A stretch of 64,000 nt of DNA from assembly GCF_015709455.1 (NCBI RefSeq), contig NZ_JADNQW010000005.1, positions 434,001 through 498,000 on the forward strand, in the 5' to 3' direction. This document shows positions 8,619-16,461 of the stretch, in pieces (the first letter of the stretch is position 1; the number at the start of each line of letters is the position of its first letter). The notes beneath the pieces are model-generated. The model saw only the letters and a list, made by a program, of their open reading frames with translations, made no database searches and was not told the DNA's origin. This DNA comes from Methylosinus sp. H3A (GTDB lineage: Bacteria > Pseudomonadota > Alphaproteobacteria > Rhizobiales > Beijerinckiaceae). The translations under genes were made by a program, and so were the position numbers.

Positions 8619-8985
8619 GTCGCACCTCCTGAATTGCTCCGTCTTCGAGAGCCGCCTCGATGCGTTCCGTTGTCGCGTCGAGCCATCCGCGCGCCACGAG
8701 GCGCAAATCCTCCAATTCGTCCGGCTCGATATTTTCCCTTTCGCTCTTGGCGAAGCCGTAAAGAAAAACAGCGCGTTCCTCGACGCGAAATGCGATGATC
8801 ATGCGATAGCCGCCAGAACGTCCTCGGCCCCGTCTGGCGACGCGCTGCTTGATGAGGCCGCCGCCCAAATCGGCGTCGACGAGGCCGCGCGCGGCGCGGA
8901 AGATCACCTCGTTCAAGCTCTCGTCGTCGATCCGCTCGCTACGCGCGAACCTCGCAAACCATCTGATTTTGAAGACGCGCACCAC
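8596..8985 (-). CDS. RelE/HigB-type toxin (PF06296-like)
   Basis: 129 residues, GTG start. It has the features of the RelE-like family that pairs with HTH antitoxins: FKIRWFARFARSERIDDESL near the start, then LIKQRVARRGRGRSGGYRMI and AVFLYGFAKSERENI, the conserved basic core and the YGFAKSE strand. Members are expected to be ribosome-dependent mRNA endonucleases; this is family knowledge, not shown here. The 23-bp overlap with the antitoxin gene supports one transcript. The pair stands alone between murA and tadA. Confidence 0.85.
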   Translation of the reverse strand: MVRVFKIRWFARFARSERIDDESLNEVIFRAARGLVDADLGGGLIKQRVARRGRGRSGGYRMIIAFRVEERAVFLYGFAKSERENIEPDELEDLRLVARGWLDATTERIEAALEDGAIQEVRHDEESHA

Positions 8986-8990
8986 ATCCC

Positions 8991-9024
8991 CATAGTTCTA
9001 AGCACTATAGCGCATAGAACGATG
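8991..9024. promoter_or_regulatory. Dyad operator upstream of the toxin-antitoxin pair
   Basis: CAT-A-GTTCTA (8991-9000) faces TAGAAC-G-ATG (9015-9024): 9 of 10 positions are symmetrical around a 14-bp centre that itself contains CTATAG. It lies immediately before the toxin start at 8985, where an autoregulatory antitoxin site is expected. The CTATAG centre could serve as the -10 element. Confidence 0.55.
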
Positions 9025-9202
9025 ATTTCAAGCAGACGATCAGGTGATCGAGCGCGGCCATGTTCGAGGCTCGCGTCGCTGCAACAAGCCGGAGTCCAGG
9101 CGCTTGAATCGCGTGCGACGGTGTTCGATATTCGGCGCGCTCCTATGGGCGCTCCTCGGGATGAGGAGCCTGGCTTGGCGCGAGACGAAGCAATCAGAGC
9201 GA

Positions 9203-9643
9203 ATGACCGATCCCCTCACCGCCGCCTTCGACGCCGCGCGCGAGGCCTTCGCCGCGAATGAAGTCCCCGTCGGCGCCGCCATCGCGCGCAATGGCTCCGT
9301 CATCGCCGTCGCGGGCAACCGCACGCTGCGCGACAAAGACCCCACGGCGCACGCGGAAATGCTCGCCATTCGCGCCGCCTGCTCGATGCTCGGGACGGAG
9401 CGGCTCACCGATTGCGATCTCTATGTCACGCTCGAGCCCTGCGCCATGTGCGCGGCGGCGATCTCCTTCGCGCGCATCCGCCGGCTCTATTTCGCCGCCG
9501 ATGATCCCAAGGGCGGCGGCGTTGAGCATGGCGCGCGCTTCTTCTCGCTGAAGACCTGCCATCATGCGCCGGATGTCTATGGCGGCCTGCGCGAGAGCGA
9601 GGCGGCGGAATTGCTGCGCGCCTTTTTTCAGGCGCGGCGCTGA
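9203..9643 (+). CDS. tadA: tRNA-specific adenosine deaminase TadA
   Basis: 146 residues from ATG at 9203, with AGAG upstream; a longer open frame to 9044 has no family support. TadA converts A34 to inosine in the anticodon of tRNA-Arg(ACG). Zinc and proton-shuttle residues are visible as H50-A-E52 (TAHAEMLAI) and C80/C83 (LEPCAMCAAAI). The VPVGAAI and DPKGGGVEHG strings are conserved in the family. It converges with the patatin gene, the two overlapping by 16 bases. In many Rhizobiales tadA sits next to rluB-rsmD; here murA and the toxin-antitoxin pair lie between them. Confidence 0.9.
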   Translation: MTDPLTAAFDAAREAFAANEVPVGAAIARNGSVIAVAGNRTLRDKDPTAHAEMLAIRAACSMLGTERLTDCDLYVTLEPCAMCAAAISFARIRRLYFAADDPKGGGVEHGARFFSLKTCHHAPDVYGGLRESEAAELLRAFFQARR

Positions 9644-10485
9644 AGCTCGAGCCGCGCGGCGGCCATCTGCAATCCTTCGAACACTTGCGCGCGGCAGGCG
9701 TCGCCCGCCTCGAAAATGCGCTTCGCCTTGAACAGATCGAGCGCGAGATATTGATTGACCGCGGGCGAGATCAGCACATCGGGCGGGTTCTCCTCGATCA
9801 TGCGCTCGCTGATGGCGTTCATCATGATCTGGCTCGCGACGATGATCGTCTCGATCGGCGAGGGCGGACGATTGCGCGCGCGCCCGCTCGACGCGCCCGA
9901 GACATCGACGGCGAGCACGATATCGGCGCGCCCGGCGAGATGATTATAGGGAAGCGGATTGACGAGGCCGCCGTCGATCAGAAAACTGTCGCCATAGACG
10001 ACAGGCCGCACCAGACCCGGAATGGCCATGGAGCCGCCGACGGCCGGCTGCAGCGGGCCGGAAGAGATCGCGGCCTCGCGGCGCAAGCGAAAATCCGTCG
10101 CCACGGCGATGAAGGGAATCTGCAGCTCCTCGAAAGTCTCCGGCATGCCCTGCGGCCAGAATGCGTCGAGGAAGCGCTCCGCGTCGAGGAGCGCGGGATG
10201 CGCGAAATCGGAGAAGGTGCGCGCGCGACGACGCGCCCGCGAGCGCAGCAGCCGACGCGCCAGACGCACGCGGTTGCGGAACATGTTCTCCGCATGGGCG
10301 CGCAGCTCCGCGCCGGAAAAGCCCGCCGCATAGGCCGCGCCGACGATCGCGCCGATCGACGTGCCGGCGATGGCGCAGGGACGCACGCCCAATTCGTCCA
10401 GCGCCTCCAGCACGGCGATATGGGCGAGTCCACGCGCGCCGCCGCCGCCCAGCGCCAAGGCGACGCTGAAGCGAAATTCGCTCAC
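9628..10485 (-). CDS. Patatin-like phospholipase (RssA/YchK type)
   Basis: 285 residues from GTG at 10485, which overlaps the stop of the upstream hydrolase by 4 bases (GTGA). Patatin features: the oxyanion loop LGGGGARG (13-19), the nucleophile S43 in GTSIG, and the catalytic Asp in DGGLVNPLP. It is a cytoplasmic lipid acyl hydrolase with a Ser-Asp dyad. No signal peptide or membrane segment is evident. The tight coupling to the alpha/beta hydrolase gene suggests co-expression; the substrate is unknown. Confidence 0.87.
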   Translation of the reverse strand: MSEFRFSVALALGGGGARGLAHIAVLEALDELGVRPCAIAGTSIGAIVGAAYAAGFSGAELRAHAENMFRNRVRLARRLLRSRARRRARTFSDFAHPALLDAERFLDAFWPQGMPETFEELQIPFIAVATDFRLRREAAISSGPLQPAVGGSMAIPGLVRPVVYGDSFLIDGGLVNPLPYNHLAGRADIVLAVDVSGASSGRARNRPPSPIETIIVASQIMMNAISERMIEENPPDVLISPAVNQYLALDLFKAKRIFEAGDACRAQVFEGLQMAAARLELQRRA

Positions 10486-11375
10486 AGAAACGAGTCCAGC
10501 GCGGCGAGCGTCGCCTCCGGCGCCTCCTCGGCGAGATAATGGCCGCTGTCGATCTCGACGCCGCGAAGATCCGTCGTCCATTCGCGCCATTGCGCGAGCA
10601 GCGCCGCGCCATGGCCGGTGAAGCTCGCAGCGCCCCACAGCGCGAGCGTCGGCACGATGATTTTCTTGCCCGCCGCGCGATCGGCGAGATCGAGTTGACG
10701 ATCCGGCCCCGCGTCGGCGCGAAAATCCTCGCAAAAGGCATGGATGCGCGAAGGCTCGTCGAAGGCCGCGCGATAATGGGCGAGCGCGCGCGGATCGAAG
10801 GCGTCGAGCGTTCCGCTCTTGGTTCCGCTCGCCAGCGCATCCTCGAGGAAGCCTTTCGGATCGAGGCCGATGAGCTGCTCGGGCTTGGGCGCGGGCTGCG
10901 ACAGCAGGCGCGCGCGGCCGAGGCGGCGCAAATCGGCGTCGCCGATCGATTCCTCGAGCGGCGCTATGTCGAGCAGAGCGAGCCTCTCCAGCCGTCCGGG
11001 ATGGTCGAGCGCGAAGCGGAAGCCGACGCGCGCGCCGCGATCATGGCCGACCAGCGAGAAACGCACATGGCCGAGCTGCTCCATCACGACGATGACGTCA
11101 TCGCCCTGAGCGCGCTTCGTATAGGCCTCGCCCTTCTCGCTCGGCGGCGCGGAGGACCAGCCATAGCCGCGCAAATCCATGGCCACGACGAAGAATCGCT
11201 CGGCGAGCCGCGGCGCGACGCCGGCCCAGGCGACATGAGTCTCGCCGAAGCCGTGCAGCAGCAGTAGCGGCGGGCCGGAGCCGGAGGAGCGGGCGAAGAC
11301 GGAGCCGGCGGGCGCGTCGATCCAATGCGAGGCGAAGCCGGGAAAAAGATCTGCGAGATCGGACATCGGATCCAT
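10482..11375 (-). CDS. Alpha/beta hydrolase, haloacetate dehalogenase-like
   Basis: About 297 residues (ATG at 11375; an internal ATG at 11366 is equally possible). The fold is marked by LLLLHGFGETHVAW, the nucleophile elbow VGHDRGARVG with Asp instead of Ser, the acid in LLDIAPLEE and the histidine in SGHYLAEEAPE. Asp as nucleophile plus the RGAR string is characteristic of fluoroacetate/haloacetate dehalogenases and related epoxide hydrolases. Substrate preference cannot be read from the sequence. It is the first gene of a leftward pair with the patatin lipase. Confidence 0.82.
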   Translation of the reverse strand: MDPMSDLADLFPGFASHWIDAPAGSVFARSSGSGPPLLLLHGFGETHVAWAGVAPRLAERFFVVAMDLRGYGWSSAPPSEKGEAYTKRAQGDDVIVVMEQLGHVRFSLVGHDRGARVGFRFALDHPGRLERLALLDIAPLEESIGDADLRRLGRARLLSQPAPKPEQLIGLDPKGFLEDALASGTKSGTLDAFDPRALAHYRAAFDEPSRIHAFCEDFRADAGPDRQLDLADRAAGKKIIVPTLALWGAASFTGHGAALLAQWREWTTDLRGVEIDSGHYLAEEAPEATLAALDSFL

Positions 11376-11506
11376 GCCCTTCAGGTTCGAGGGAAGCCGG
11401 CTCTAGGCGTCGTGTGAAGCCTTTCGTTTCGTCTGAAGCCTTTTCTTGACGCGAAAGATTTTCAAAAGGGCCCGCCGCGAGCATGCCTCCGGTCTTGCCG
11501 CGCTGT

Positions 11507-11515
11507 TTATCCACA
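11507..11515 (+). promoter_or_regulatory. Single DnaA-box-like site
   Basis: TTATCCACA is an exact match to the DnaA box consensus (TTATNCACA). Only one such box was noticed and there is no AT-rich unwinding region or clustered boxes, so it is not an origin. It could be chance or a DnaA regulatory site. Confidence 0.3.
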
Positions 11516-11652
11516 ACAAATAATCTGGCGCGGCCCGTGGGGCCGTGGCGCGCGATTTGCGTCGTCTCCGCGATCCTCGAGGCCCGTGTCGGAAAACCGA
11601 CAAAGACCTCTAGCCAGAACCGGGACGGTACGTTAAGCTACTGAAATCACAG

Positions 11653-11677
11653 CTAGTTTACAACCCTTCCAAACTAG
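11653..11677. promoter_or_regulatory. Inverted repeat in the bfd promoter region
   Basis: CTAGTTT (11653-11659) and AAACTAG (11671-11677) form perfect 7-bp arms around an 11-bp spacer, 8 bases before the bfd start codon. The position suits an operator for an iron-responsive regulator. It does not match the Irr box or the RirA iron-responsive operator well, so the regulator is unknown. Confidence 0.45.
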
Positions 11678-11685
11678 GTGCGGAG

Positions 11686-11922
11686 ATGATCGTCTGCTCT
11701 TGCAATGTGCTCTCGGACGGACAAGTCCGCGAAGCTCTCGGAGGAAGATCGGATCGACCGAGCGTCGGCGCGATCTTTCGGCATATGGGGTGCGAGCCAC
11801 GCTGCGGCCGATGCGCGCGAAACATCAGCGCGATCGTCGACCAGCATGCGGCGGTCCCAGCCGATCATTGCAGCGGCGCCGGCGAGTGCGATAATTGTCG
11901 CGCCGACGAATTGGCTGCATGA
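11686..11922 (+). CDS. bfd: Bacterioferritin-associated ferredoxin
   Basis: 78 residues, with GGAG just before the ATG. Bfd reduces haem-bound bacterioferritin so that stored iron can be released. The [2Fe-2S] ligands of the family are visible: C4-S-C6 at the start and C40-x-x-C43 in EPRCGRC. Further cysteines lie in the C-terminal tail (CSGAGECDNC), beyond the usual core. It lies 34 bases before bfr on the same strand, the standard arrangement of the pair. Confidence 0.9.
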   Translation: MIVCSCNVLSDGQVREALGGRSDRPSVGAIFRHMGCEPRCGRCARNISAIVDQHAAVPADHCSGAGECDNCRADELAA

Positions 11923-11956
11923 CCCGGTTCGCTTCGACCGGGCGGAAGGGGGACAT

Positions 11957-12433
11957 ATGCGCGGTGACGCGAAACTCATCGATTATCTCAATCGCGGCGT
12001 CCGCGCCGAACTGACGGCGATCAATCAATATTGGCTGCATTACCGCATCCTCGACAATTGGGGATTCCGGGAGCTCGGCAAGAAATGGCGCGCCGAGTCG
12101 ATCGAGGAGATGGAGCACGCCGATAAATTCGTGCATCGCGTCCTCTTCCTCGAAGGCTTTCCGAACATGCAGAGCCTCGACCCTCTGCGCATCGGCCAGT
12201 CGGTCGAAGAGATCATCCGCCTCGACCTCGCCACGGAGATCGACGCGCGCGCGCTCTATCTCGAGGCGGCCGATTATGCGCTGTCGATCCACGACCGCGT
12301 CAGCAAGCTGCTGTTCGAAGAGGTCGTGCAGAGCGAGGAGCGCCATATCGATTTTCTCGAGACCCAGCTCGAGCTGATCAAGCAGCTCGGCGTTCAGCTC
12401 TATTCGCAAAAGCACGTTGGCGACCTCTCGTAA
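11957..12433 (+). CDS. bfr: Bacterioferritin
   Basis: 158 residues, matching the usual length, with a strong ribosome binding site (AAGGGGGA). Bacterioferritin forms a 24-subunit shell that oxidises and stores iron. Ferroxidase residues are at the canonical positions E18, Y25, E51 and H54, with later E and H in LLFEEVVQSEERHIDFLETQ. M52, the haem ligand, is present, so haem binding is expected. It follows bfd in a two-gene iron storage and release operon, probably controlled through the bfd promoter. Confidence 0.95.
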   Translation: MRGDAKLIDYLNRGVRAELTAINQYWLHYRILDNWGFRELGKKWRAESIEEMEHADKFVHRVLFLEGFPNMQSLDPLRIGQSVEEIIRLDLATEIDARALYLEAADYALSIHDRVSKLLFEEVVQSEERHIDFLETQLELIKQLGVQLYSQKHVGDLS

Positions 12434-12485
12434 GAGAGGCGCGGCGCTTATGGGGTGACGTTTTCCTCATGCTGAGGACGCCTGC

Positions 12486-13739
12486 TCAGGCGTTCGAATG
12501 CTCGGGCTCGGCGTGGGCGGCGTCCCGCGCCGCTTCCGCTCTCTCGTGGCGCGCCGAGCAGAGCTGGGCCACGGCGCAAGAGAGCAGCAGGCCGACGAAA
12601 GCGACCGCCGCCATCGCCAGATAGGCGCGCTCGCCGGCCTGGGCGTAGAGCGGCCCCGACAGAAAAGTGAGCAGGCTGTTGCCGCCGGCGATCGCCGCGG
12701 CCAGCCAGGCCTGAGATTGCGCGAGGCGCTCCTTGCCGCCGAGCTCGGCGAGCAGATAGGCAGGGCCGATCTGAACCGCCGCGCATGAGGCGCCATGCAG
12801 CGCCTGAGCGAAGAAAATCCCATAGGGGCCGGGATCGGCCGACATCAGCAGCCAGCGCAGCACCGCGCCGATCGCGCCGACGAGCAGAAAGGCGCCCGCT
12901 TTCGATTCCCCGCCGAACCAGCGCGCCGCCATCAGAAAGGCGACGACCTCGGTGGCGAGCGCCGCCACCCAGGCGAAAGAGACGAAAGTGTCGCTATGGC
13001 CCTGCTCTTTCCAATGCAGCGCGCCGAATGTGTTCACCATCGAATGCGAGCTCTGCACCAGCGCCGCGGCGACGATGACCAGCGCCACCAGCTCCGGCCG
13101 CGCGATGCGGCCGACCGAGCGCCGCTCCGTTCTCGGTCTAGACGAGCCGAAGCCGATCAGCGAGCCCATGCAGGCGAGGCAGGCGAAGGCTCCCACGGCG
13201 GTGAGCAGCCAGACGATGTCTTCCACCGCGAGCGCGCCGGCGACCGGCCCGCTGGCGGCGAGAAAGACCAGGATCGACATGGAGCCCCAGCCGCGCACCC
13301 AGGAATAATGCAGCTGCGGCAGGTTCGCCTCTCGCCGGCGCCGCGCCTCGCCGAAAGTGACGCCATCGGCGAGCGGCGCGAGCGGCCCCTGCGCCAGCGC
13401 GACCATGGCGCCGGCTACGAGCAGAGCGAAGAAGCCGGAGGAGAGGCCCATCACCGCATAGGCCGCGGCCACGGCGGCCATGCATCCGACGAGCAGCGCG
13501 CCATGATCGCCGCGCCGATCGGCGCGTCGCGAGGCGAGCAGCATGGAGCCGATGCGGATGACCGGCTGAACCGCGAGAACGGCGGCGATCTCGAAAGCGT
13601 CGAGCCCGCGCGCCGAGAGCCAGATGGAGAAGAACGGCAGCTGGACGCCGATGATGGCGTAAATGGAGGCCTGCAGCAGCGAAAGCCTGAGCTCTGCGTG
13701 GCGGCCGACCGCCGACTCGCCGCTCTGAAATTTCGTCAA
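12486..13739 (-). CDS. MFS transporter, PPP/HcaT-like
   Basis: About 417 residues from TTG at 13739, chosen because GGAG lies 7 bases upstream and the start falls just after the stop of the regulator gene; a longer frame to 13787 overlaps that gene. About 12 hydrophobic segments are seen. The order LRLSLLQASIYAIIGVQLPFFSIWL, then VQPVIRIGSMLLASRRADRRGD, is typical of the MFS_1-like group that includes the 3-phenylpropionate transporter HcaT. The substrate cannot be deduced. It is co-directional with, and immediately after, the cupin-type regulator, which probably controls it. It converges with bfr. Confidence 0.83.
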   Translation of the reverse strand: MTKFQSGESAVGRHAELRLSLLQASIYAIIGVQLPFFSIWLSARGLDAFEIAAVLAVQPVIRIGSMLLASRRADRRGDHGALLVGCMAAVAAAYAVMGLSSGFFALLVAGAMVALAQGPLAPLADGVTFGEARRRREANLPQLHYSWVRGWGSMSILVFLAASGPVAGALAVEDIVWLLTAVGAFACLACMGSLIGFGSSRPRTERRSVGRIARPELVALVIVAAALVQSSHSMVNTFGALHWKEQGHSDTFVSFAWVAALATEVVAFLMAARWFGGESKAGAFLLVGAIGAVLRWLLMSADPGPYGIFFAQALHGASCAAVQIGPAYLLAELGGKERLAQSQAWLAAAIAGGNSLLTFLSGPLYAQAGERAYLAMAAVAFVGLLLSCAVAQLCSARHERAEAARDAAHAEPEHSNA

Positions 13740-13743
13740 TCGC

Positions 13744-14361
13744 TCACTCCATCGCGGCGGCTTTGAGAATGCAGACCATCGTCGCATGAGCGACGCTCCG
13801 CCCGAGATTGCGGATCACATGCGGACGGTCGCAGCGGTAGCGCAGCGTCTCCCCCGCGCGCACGATCTCCTTGGCGCCGGCGACCTCCACCTCGAGCTCG
13901 CCCTCTCGCAAGGACAGGCTCTCGACAGAGCCGCGCTGATGCGCGTCGGATTCCAGAATTCCCCCCGGGTCGGCGGAAAATTCATAACATTGCAGCCATT
14001 CGACGGTCTTGATCCAGCCGATGATCTCGAGCCGGCACTTGCCGTCGTCGGAGACGAGAATCGGCGTGTCCGCTCGGCTGGTCTTCTCGAGGAAGGGCTC
14101 GTCCTCCGTCGTCTGCAGCACACGCTCGATGGAGACATCGAGGGCCTGGGCGAGGCGCCAGATCGTCGCGAGCGTGGGATTGGTCTCGTTGCGCTCGATC
14201 TGGCTGATGATCGATTTGGCGACGCCGGACTGCTGGGAGAGCTCCGACAGCGACAGATTATAGGCCTTGCGCAGACGCTGGACAGTCGCGCCGAGCTGGC
14301 CGGACAAAGCCAGCGCTCCCGCTTCCAGAATCTTCTGCTTTTCCCGGCCTTCCACGCCCAT
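13744..14361 (-). CDS. XRE-family regulator with C-terminal cupin domain
   Basis: 205 residues from ATG at 14361; a longer open frame to 14610 is not supported. Residues about 20-75 form an HTH (VQRLRKAYNLSLSELSQQSG, then VAKSIISQIERNETNPTLAT), followed by a linker and a small-molecule-binding cupin beta-barrel (about 110-205, with VESLSLREGELEVEVAG and AGETLRYRCDRPHVIRN). Proteins of this layout repress transport or catabolic genes and release DNA on binding a ligand. A perfect palindrome lies 43 bases upstream (14404-14423). Together with the transporter that follows, it looks like a ligand-sensing regulator controlling an efflux or uptake gene. Confidence 0.87.
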   Translation of the reverse strand: MGVEGREKQKILEAGALALSGQLGATVQRLRKAYNLSLSELSQQSGVAKSIISQIERNETNPTLATIWRLAQALDVSIERVLQTTEDEPFLEKTSRADTPILVSDDGKCRLEIIGWIKTVEWLQCYEFSADPGGILESDAHQRGSVESLSLREGELEVEVAGAKEIVRAGETLRYRCDRPHVIRNLGRSVAHATMVCILKAAAME

Positions 14362-14403
14362 CTCGCCTGCTCCGCTCCGCTGCGATCGGATAGATAATCG
14401 AAT

Positions 14404-14423
14404 TCGTTCGAAATATCGAACGA
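14404..14423. promoter_or_regulatory. 20-bp palindromic operator between regulator and lpxH-like gene
   Basis: TCGTTCGA (14404-14411), AATA centre, TCGAACGA (14416-14423): perfect 8-bp arms. It lies 43 bases before the cupin regulator's start and 104 bases before the divergent lpxH-like gene. The likely role is an autoregulatory site of the XRE-cupin protein, inferred from position and symmetry. Confidence 0.6.
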
Positions 14424-14527
14424 GATTTTCACCACAGCGCGGGTCGCCCCGGCCGGTGTCATCGTTACGCAACACGAATCTGGTGGGAAGGAGACGCTGC
14501 GGCACAAAAAGAGGCGGGCGCGTCAAA

Positions 14528-15367
14528 ATGACCGCAATCGATTCATTGGCCGATTCGCAGAGCGCCAAGCGCTTCAGGACACTGTTCCTGTCGGATCTCC
14601 ATCTCGGCACGAGAGGACTTCAAGCCGAGCTTCTGCTCGACTTTCTGAAGCATCACGACGCCGACACCATCTATCTCGTCGGCGACATCGTCGACGGCTG
14701 GCGACTGAAGGGCGGCTGGTATTGGCCGCAGGCGCACAATGACGTCGTGCAGAAGCTGCTGCGCAAGGCGCGCAAGGGCGCGCGCGTCGTCTATGTGCCC
14801 GGCAATCATGACGAATTCGCCCGCGACTATACGGGCATGGAGTTCGGCGGCGTCGAAGTCGCCGAGACCGATATTCACGAGACCGCCGACGGCAAGAAAA
14901 TGCTCGTCATTCATGGCGACCAGTTCGACATCGTCGTGCGCCATGCGCGCTGGCTCGCCTTTCTCGGCGACTGGGCCTATGAAGCCGCGCTGTTCGCCAA
15001 CACCTGGGCCAATCGCGTGCGCCGCGTGTTCGGCGTCGGCTATTGGTCGTTCTCCGCATGGGCCAAGCTGAAGGTGAAGAACGCTGTGAACTTCATCGGC
15101 GATTTCGAGCAGACGCTGGCGGCGGAAGCGGCGCGGCGCGGCGTCGACGGCGTCGTCTGCGGCCACATCCATCACGCGACGATCCGGCAGATCGACGGGA
15201 TGCTCTATGTGAACACCGGCGATTTCGTCGAGAGCTGCACCGCGATCGCCGAGCACGCCGACGGCCGGCTCGAGATCATCTATTGGCACAAGACCGCCGA
15301 GGAGCAGGCGGCGGCCGAGGCCGCGGCGCAGCCGCAGGCCGTAACGCAGGCGAGGGCCGCCGCCTGA
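14528..15367 (+). CDS. UDP-2,3-diacylglucosamine diphosphatase-like metallophosphoesterase (LpxH-like)
   Basis: 279 residues. Metallophosphoesterase motifs appear in order: D23-L-H25 (SDLHLGTRG), GDIVDGW (52-58), GNHDE (92-96), HGDQFD and GHIHHA. The family includes LpxH and LpxH2, which cleave UDP-2,3-diacylglucosamine in lipid A synthesis. Alphaproteobacteria generally use LpxI for this step, so the role here may be different (for example on another UDP-linked or phospho-lipid). The stop overlaps the start of the following glycosyltransferase by one base (TGATG), so the two are translationally coupled and probably act in one glycolipid pathway. Confidence 0.83.
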   Translation: MTAIDSLADSQSAKRFRTLFLSDLHLGTRGLQAELLLDFLKHHDADTIYLVGDIVDGWRLKGGWYWPQAHNDVVQKLLRKARKGARVVYVPGNHDEFARDYTGMEFGGVEVAETDIHETADGKKMLVIHGDQFDIVVRHARWLAFLGDWAYEAALFANTWANRVRRVFGVGYWSFSAWAKLKVKNAVNFIGDFEQTLAAEAARRGVDGVVCGHIHHATIRQIDGMLYVNTGDFVESCTAIAEHADGRLEIIYWHKTAEEQAAAEAAAQPQAVTQARAAA

Positions 15368-16461
15368 TGCGGATATTGATCGCGACGGACGCCTGGCGTC
15401 CGCAAGTCAACGGCGTCGTACGATCCCTGGAGGCGATGGCGAGCGCGGCGAGCGAGCTCGGCGCGTCGATCGATTTCCTGACCCCGCAGGATTTCTCCTC
15501 CATCCCAATGCCGACCTATCCGGAGATCCAGCTCGCCTTCGCGACGGCGGGAGCGGTGGCGAAACGGCTGGCGCAGGGCTACGACCATGTCCATATCGCG
15601 ACCGAAGGGCCGGTGGGGCTGGCGACGCGCGCCTGCTGCCTGCGCCTCGGCCGGCGTTTCACCACGAGCTATCACACGCGCTTTCCCGAATATATTCACG
15701 CACGCACGCGGTTGCCGGTCTGCCTGACCTATGCGTTGCTGCGCCGCTTCCACAATAGCGGCGCGGGGACGATGGTCTCGACGCAGACGCTGGCGCAGGA
15801 GCTTTCCGCGCGGGGATTCCGCCGACTGATGCGCTGGTCGCGCGGCGTCGATCACGAGCTGTTCCATCCGAGCGCCGCGATCGAGCTCGGCTTCGAGAGC
15901 CCGATCTTTCTCTATGCCGGGCGGCTCGCCGTGGAGAAGAATGTCGAGGCTTTTCTCGCGCTCGACCTGCCGGGCACCAAGCTCGTCGCCGGCGACGGGC
16001 CGGCGCGGGCGGCGCTCGAGGCGGCCTATCCGAAGGCGCGCTTCCTCGGCTTGAAGACGAGCGAGGAACTGGCGACGCTCTACGCCAGCTCGGATGTGTT
16101 CGTCTTCCCGAGCCGCACCGACACTTTTGGGATGGTGCTGCTCGAGGCGATGGCCTGCGGCCTGCCAGTGGCGGCCTTTCCAGTCGCGGGTCCGCTCGAT
16201 GTCGTGGGCGCGAGCGGCGCCGGCGTGCTGAGCGAAGATTTGCAGGCGGCCTGCCTCGCGGCGACGCAGATCGCGCGCGCCATTCCGCGCGCCCATGCGC
16301 TGACCTTCACCTGGGAAGCGAGCGCGCGGCAGTTTCTCGGCAATGTGGCGCTCGCTCATCAGAACGGCGTCGAGGCTGCGGCGGCTCAGGCCGCCGCCGG
16401 CAAAGCGGGCTCAGCCAAACAGCCGAAGCTTTTCGTTCAGGGAGAGATGATCGAGCCGTGA
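15367..16461 (+). CDS. Glycosyltransferase family 4 (GT-B fold)
   Basis: 364 residues. The N-terminal half begins MRILIATDAWRPQVNGVVR, the acceptor-side Rossmann domain of GT4 enzymes such as mannosyl- and sulfoquinovosyl-transferases. The C-terminal half has FLYAGRLAVEKNVEAFLAL and the donor-binding EX7E region in SRTDTFGMVLLEAMACGLP. There are no membrane segments, so it is probably a peripheral enzyme using a nucleotide sugar at the inner leaflet. Its coupling to the LpxH-like phosphatase suggests a glycolipid product. Its 3' end overlaps the convergent gene by 51 bases. Confidence 0.87.
   Translation: MRILIATDAWRPQVNGVVRSLEAMASAASELGASIDFLTPQDFSSIPMPTYPEIQLAFATAGAVAKRLAQGYDHVHIATEGPVGLATRACCLRLGRRFTTSYHTRFPEYIHARTRLPVCLTYALLRRFHNSGAGTMVSTQTLAQELSARGFRRLMRWSRGVDHELFHPSAAIELGFESPIFLYAGRLAVEKNVEAFLALDLPGTKLVAGDGPARAALEAAYPKARFLGLKTSEELATLYASSDVFVFPSRTDTFGMVLLEAMACGLPVAAFPVAGPLDVVGASGAGVLSEDLQAACLAATQIARAIPRAHALTFTWEASARQFLGNVALAHQNGVEAAAAQAAAGKAGSAKQPKLFVQGEMIEP

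Larger units (their letters stand above)
11376..11685. other. Intergenic region between hydrolase and bfd
   Basis: About 310 bases with no convincing gene. It holds one perfect DnaA-box-like sequence, TTATCCACA (11507-11515), and just before bfd the dyad described separately. The short frames seen here do not resemble known proteins. The final 60 bases are less GC-rich and carry the bfd promoter region. Confidence 0.6.

Noticed and set aside
11507..11515. Origin of replication near the DnaA box
   Set aside because: Only one box, no cluster, no AT-rich unwinding stretch and none of the usual alphaproteobacterial oriC neighbours such as hemE.
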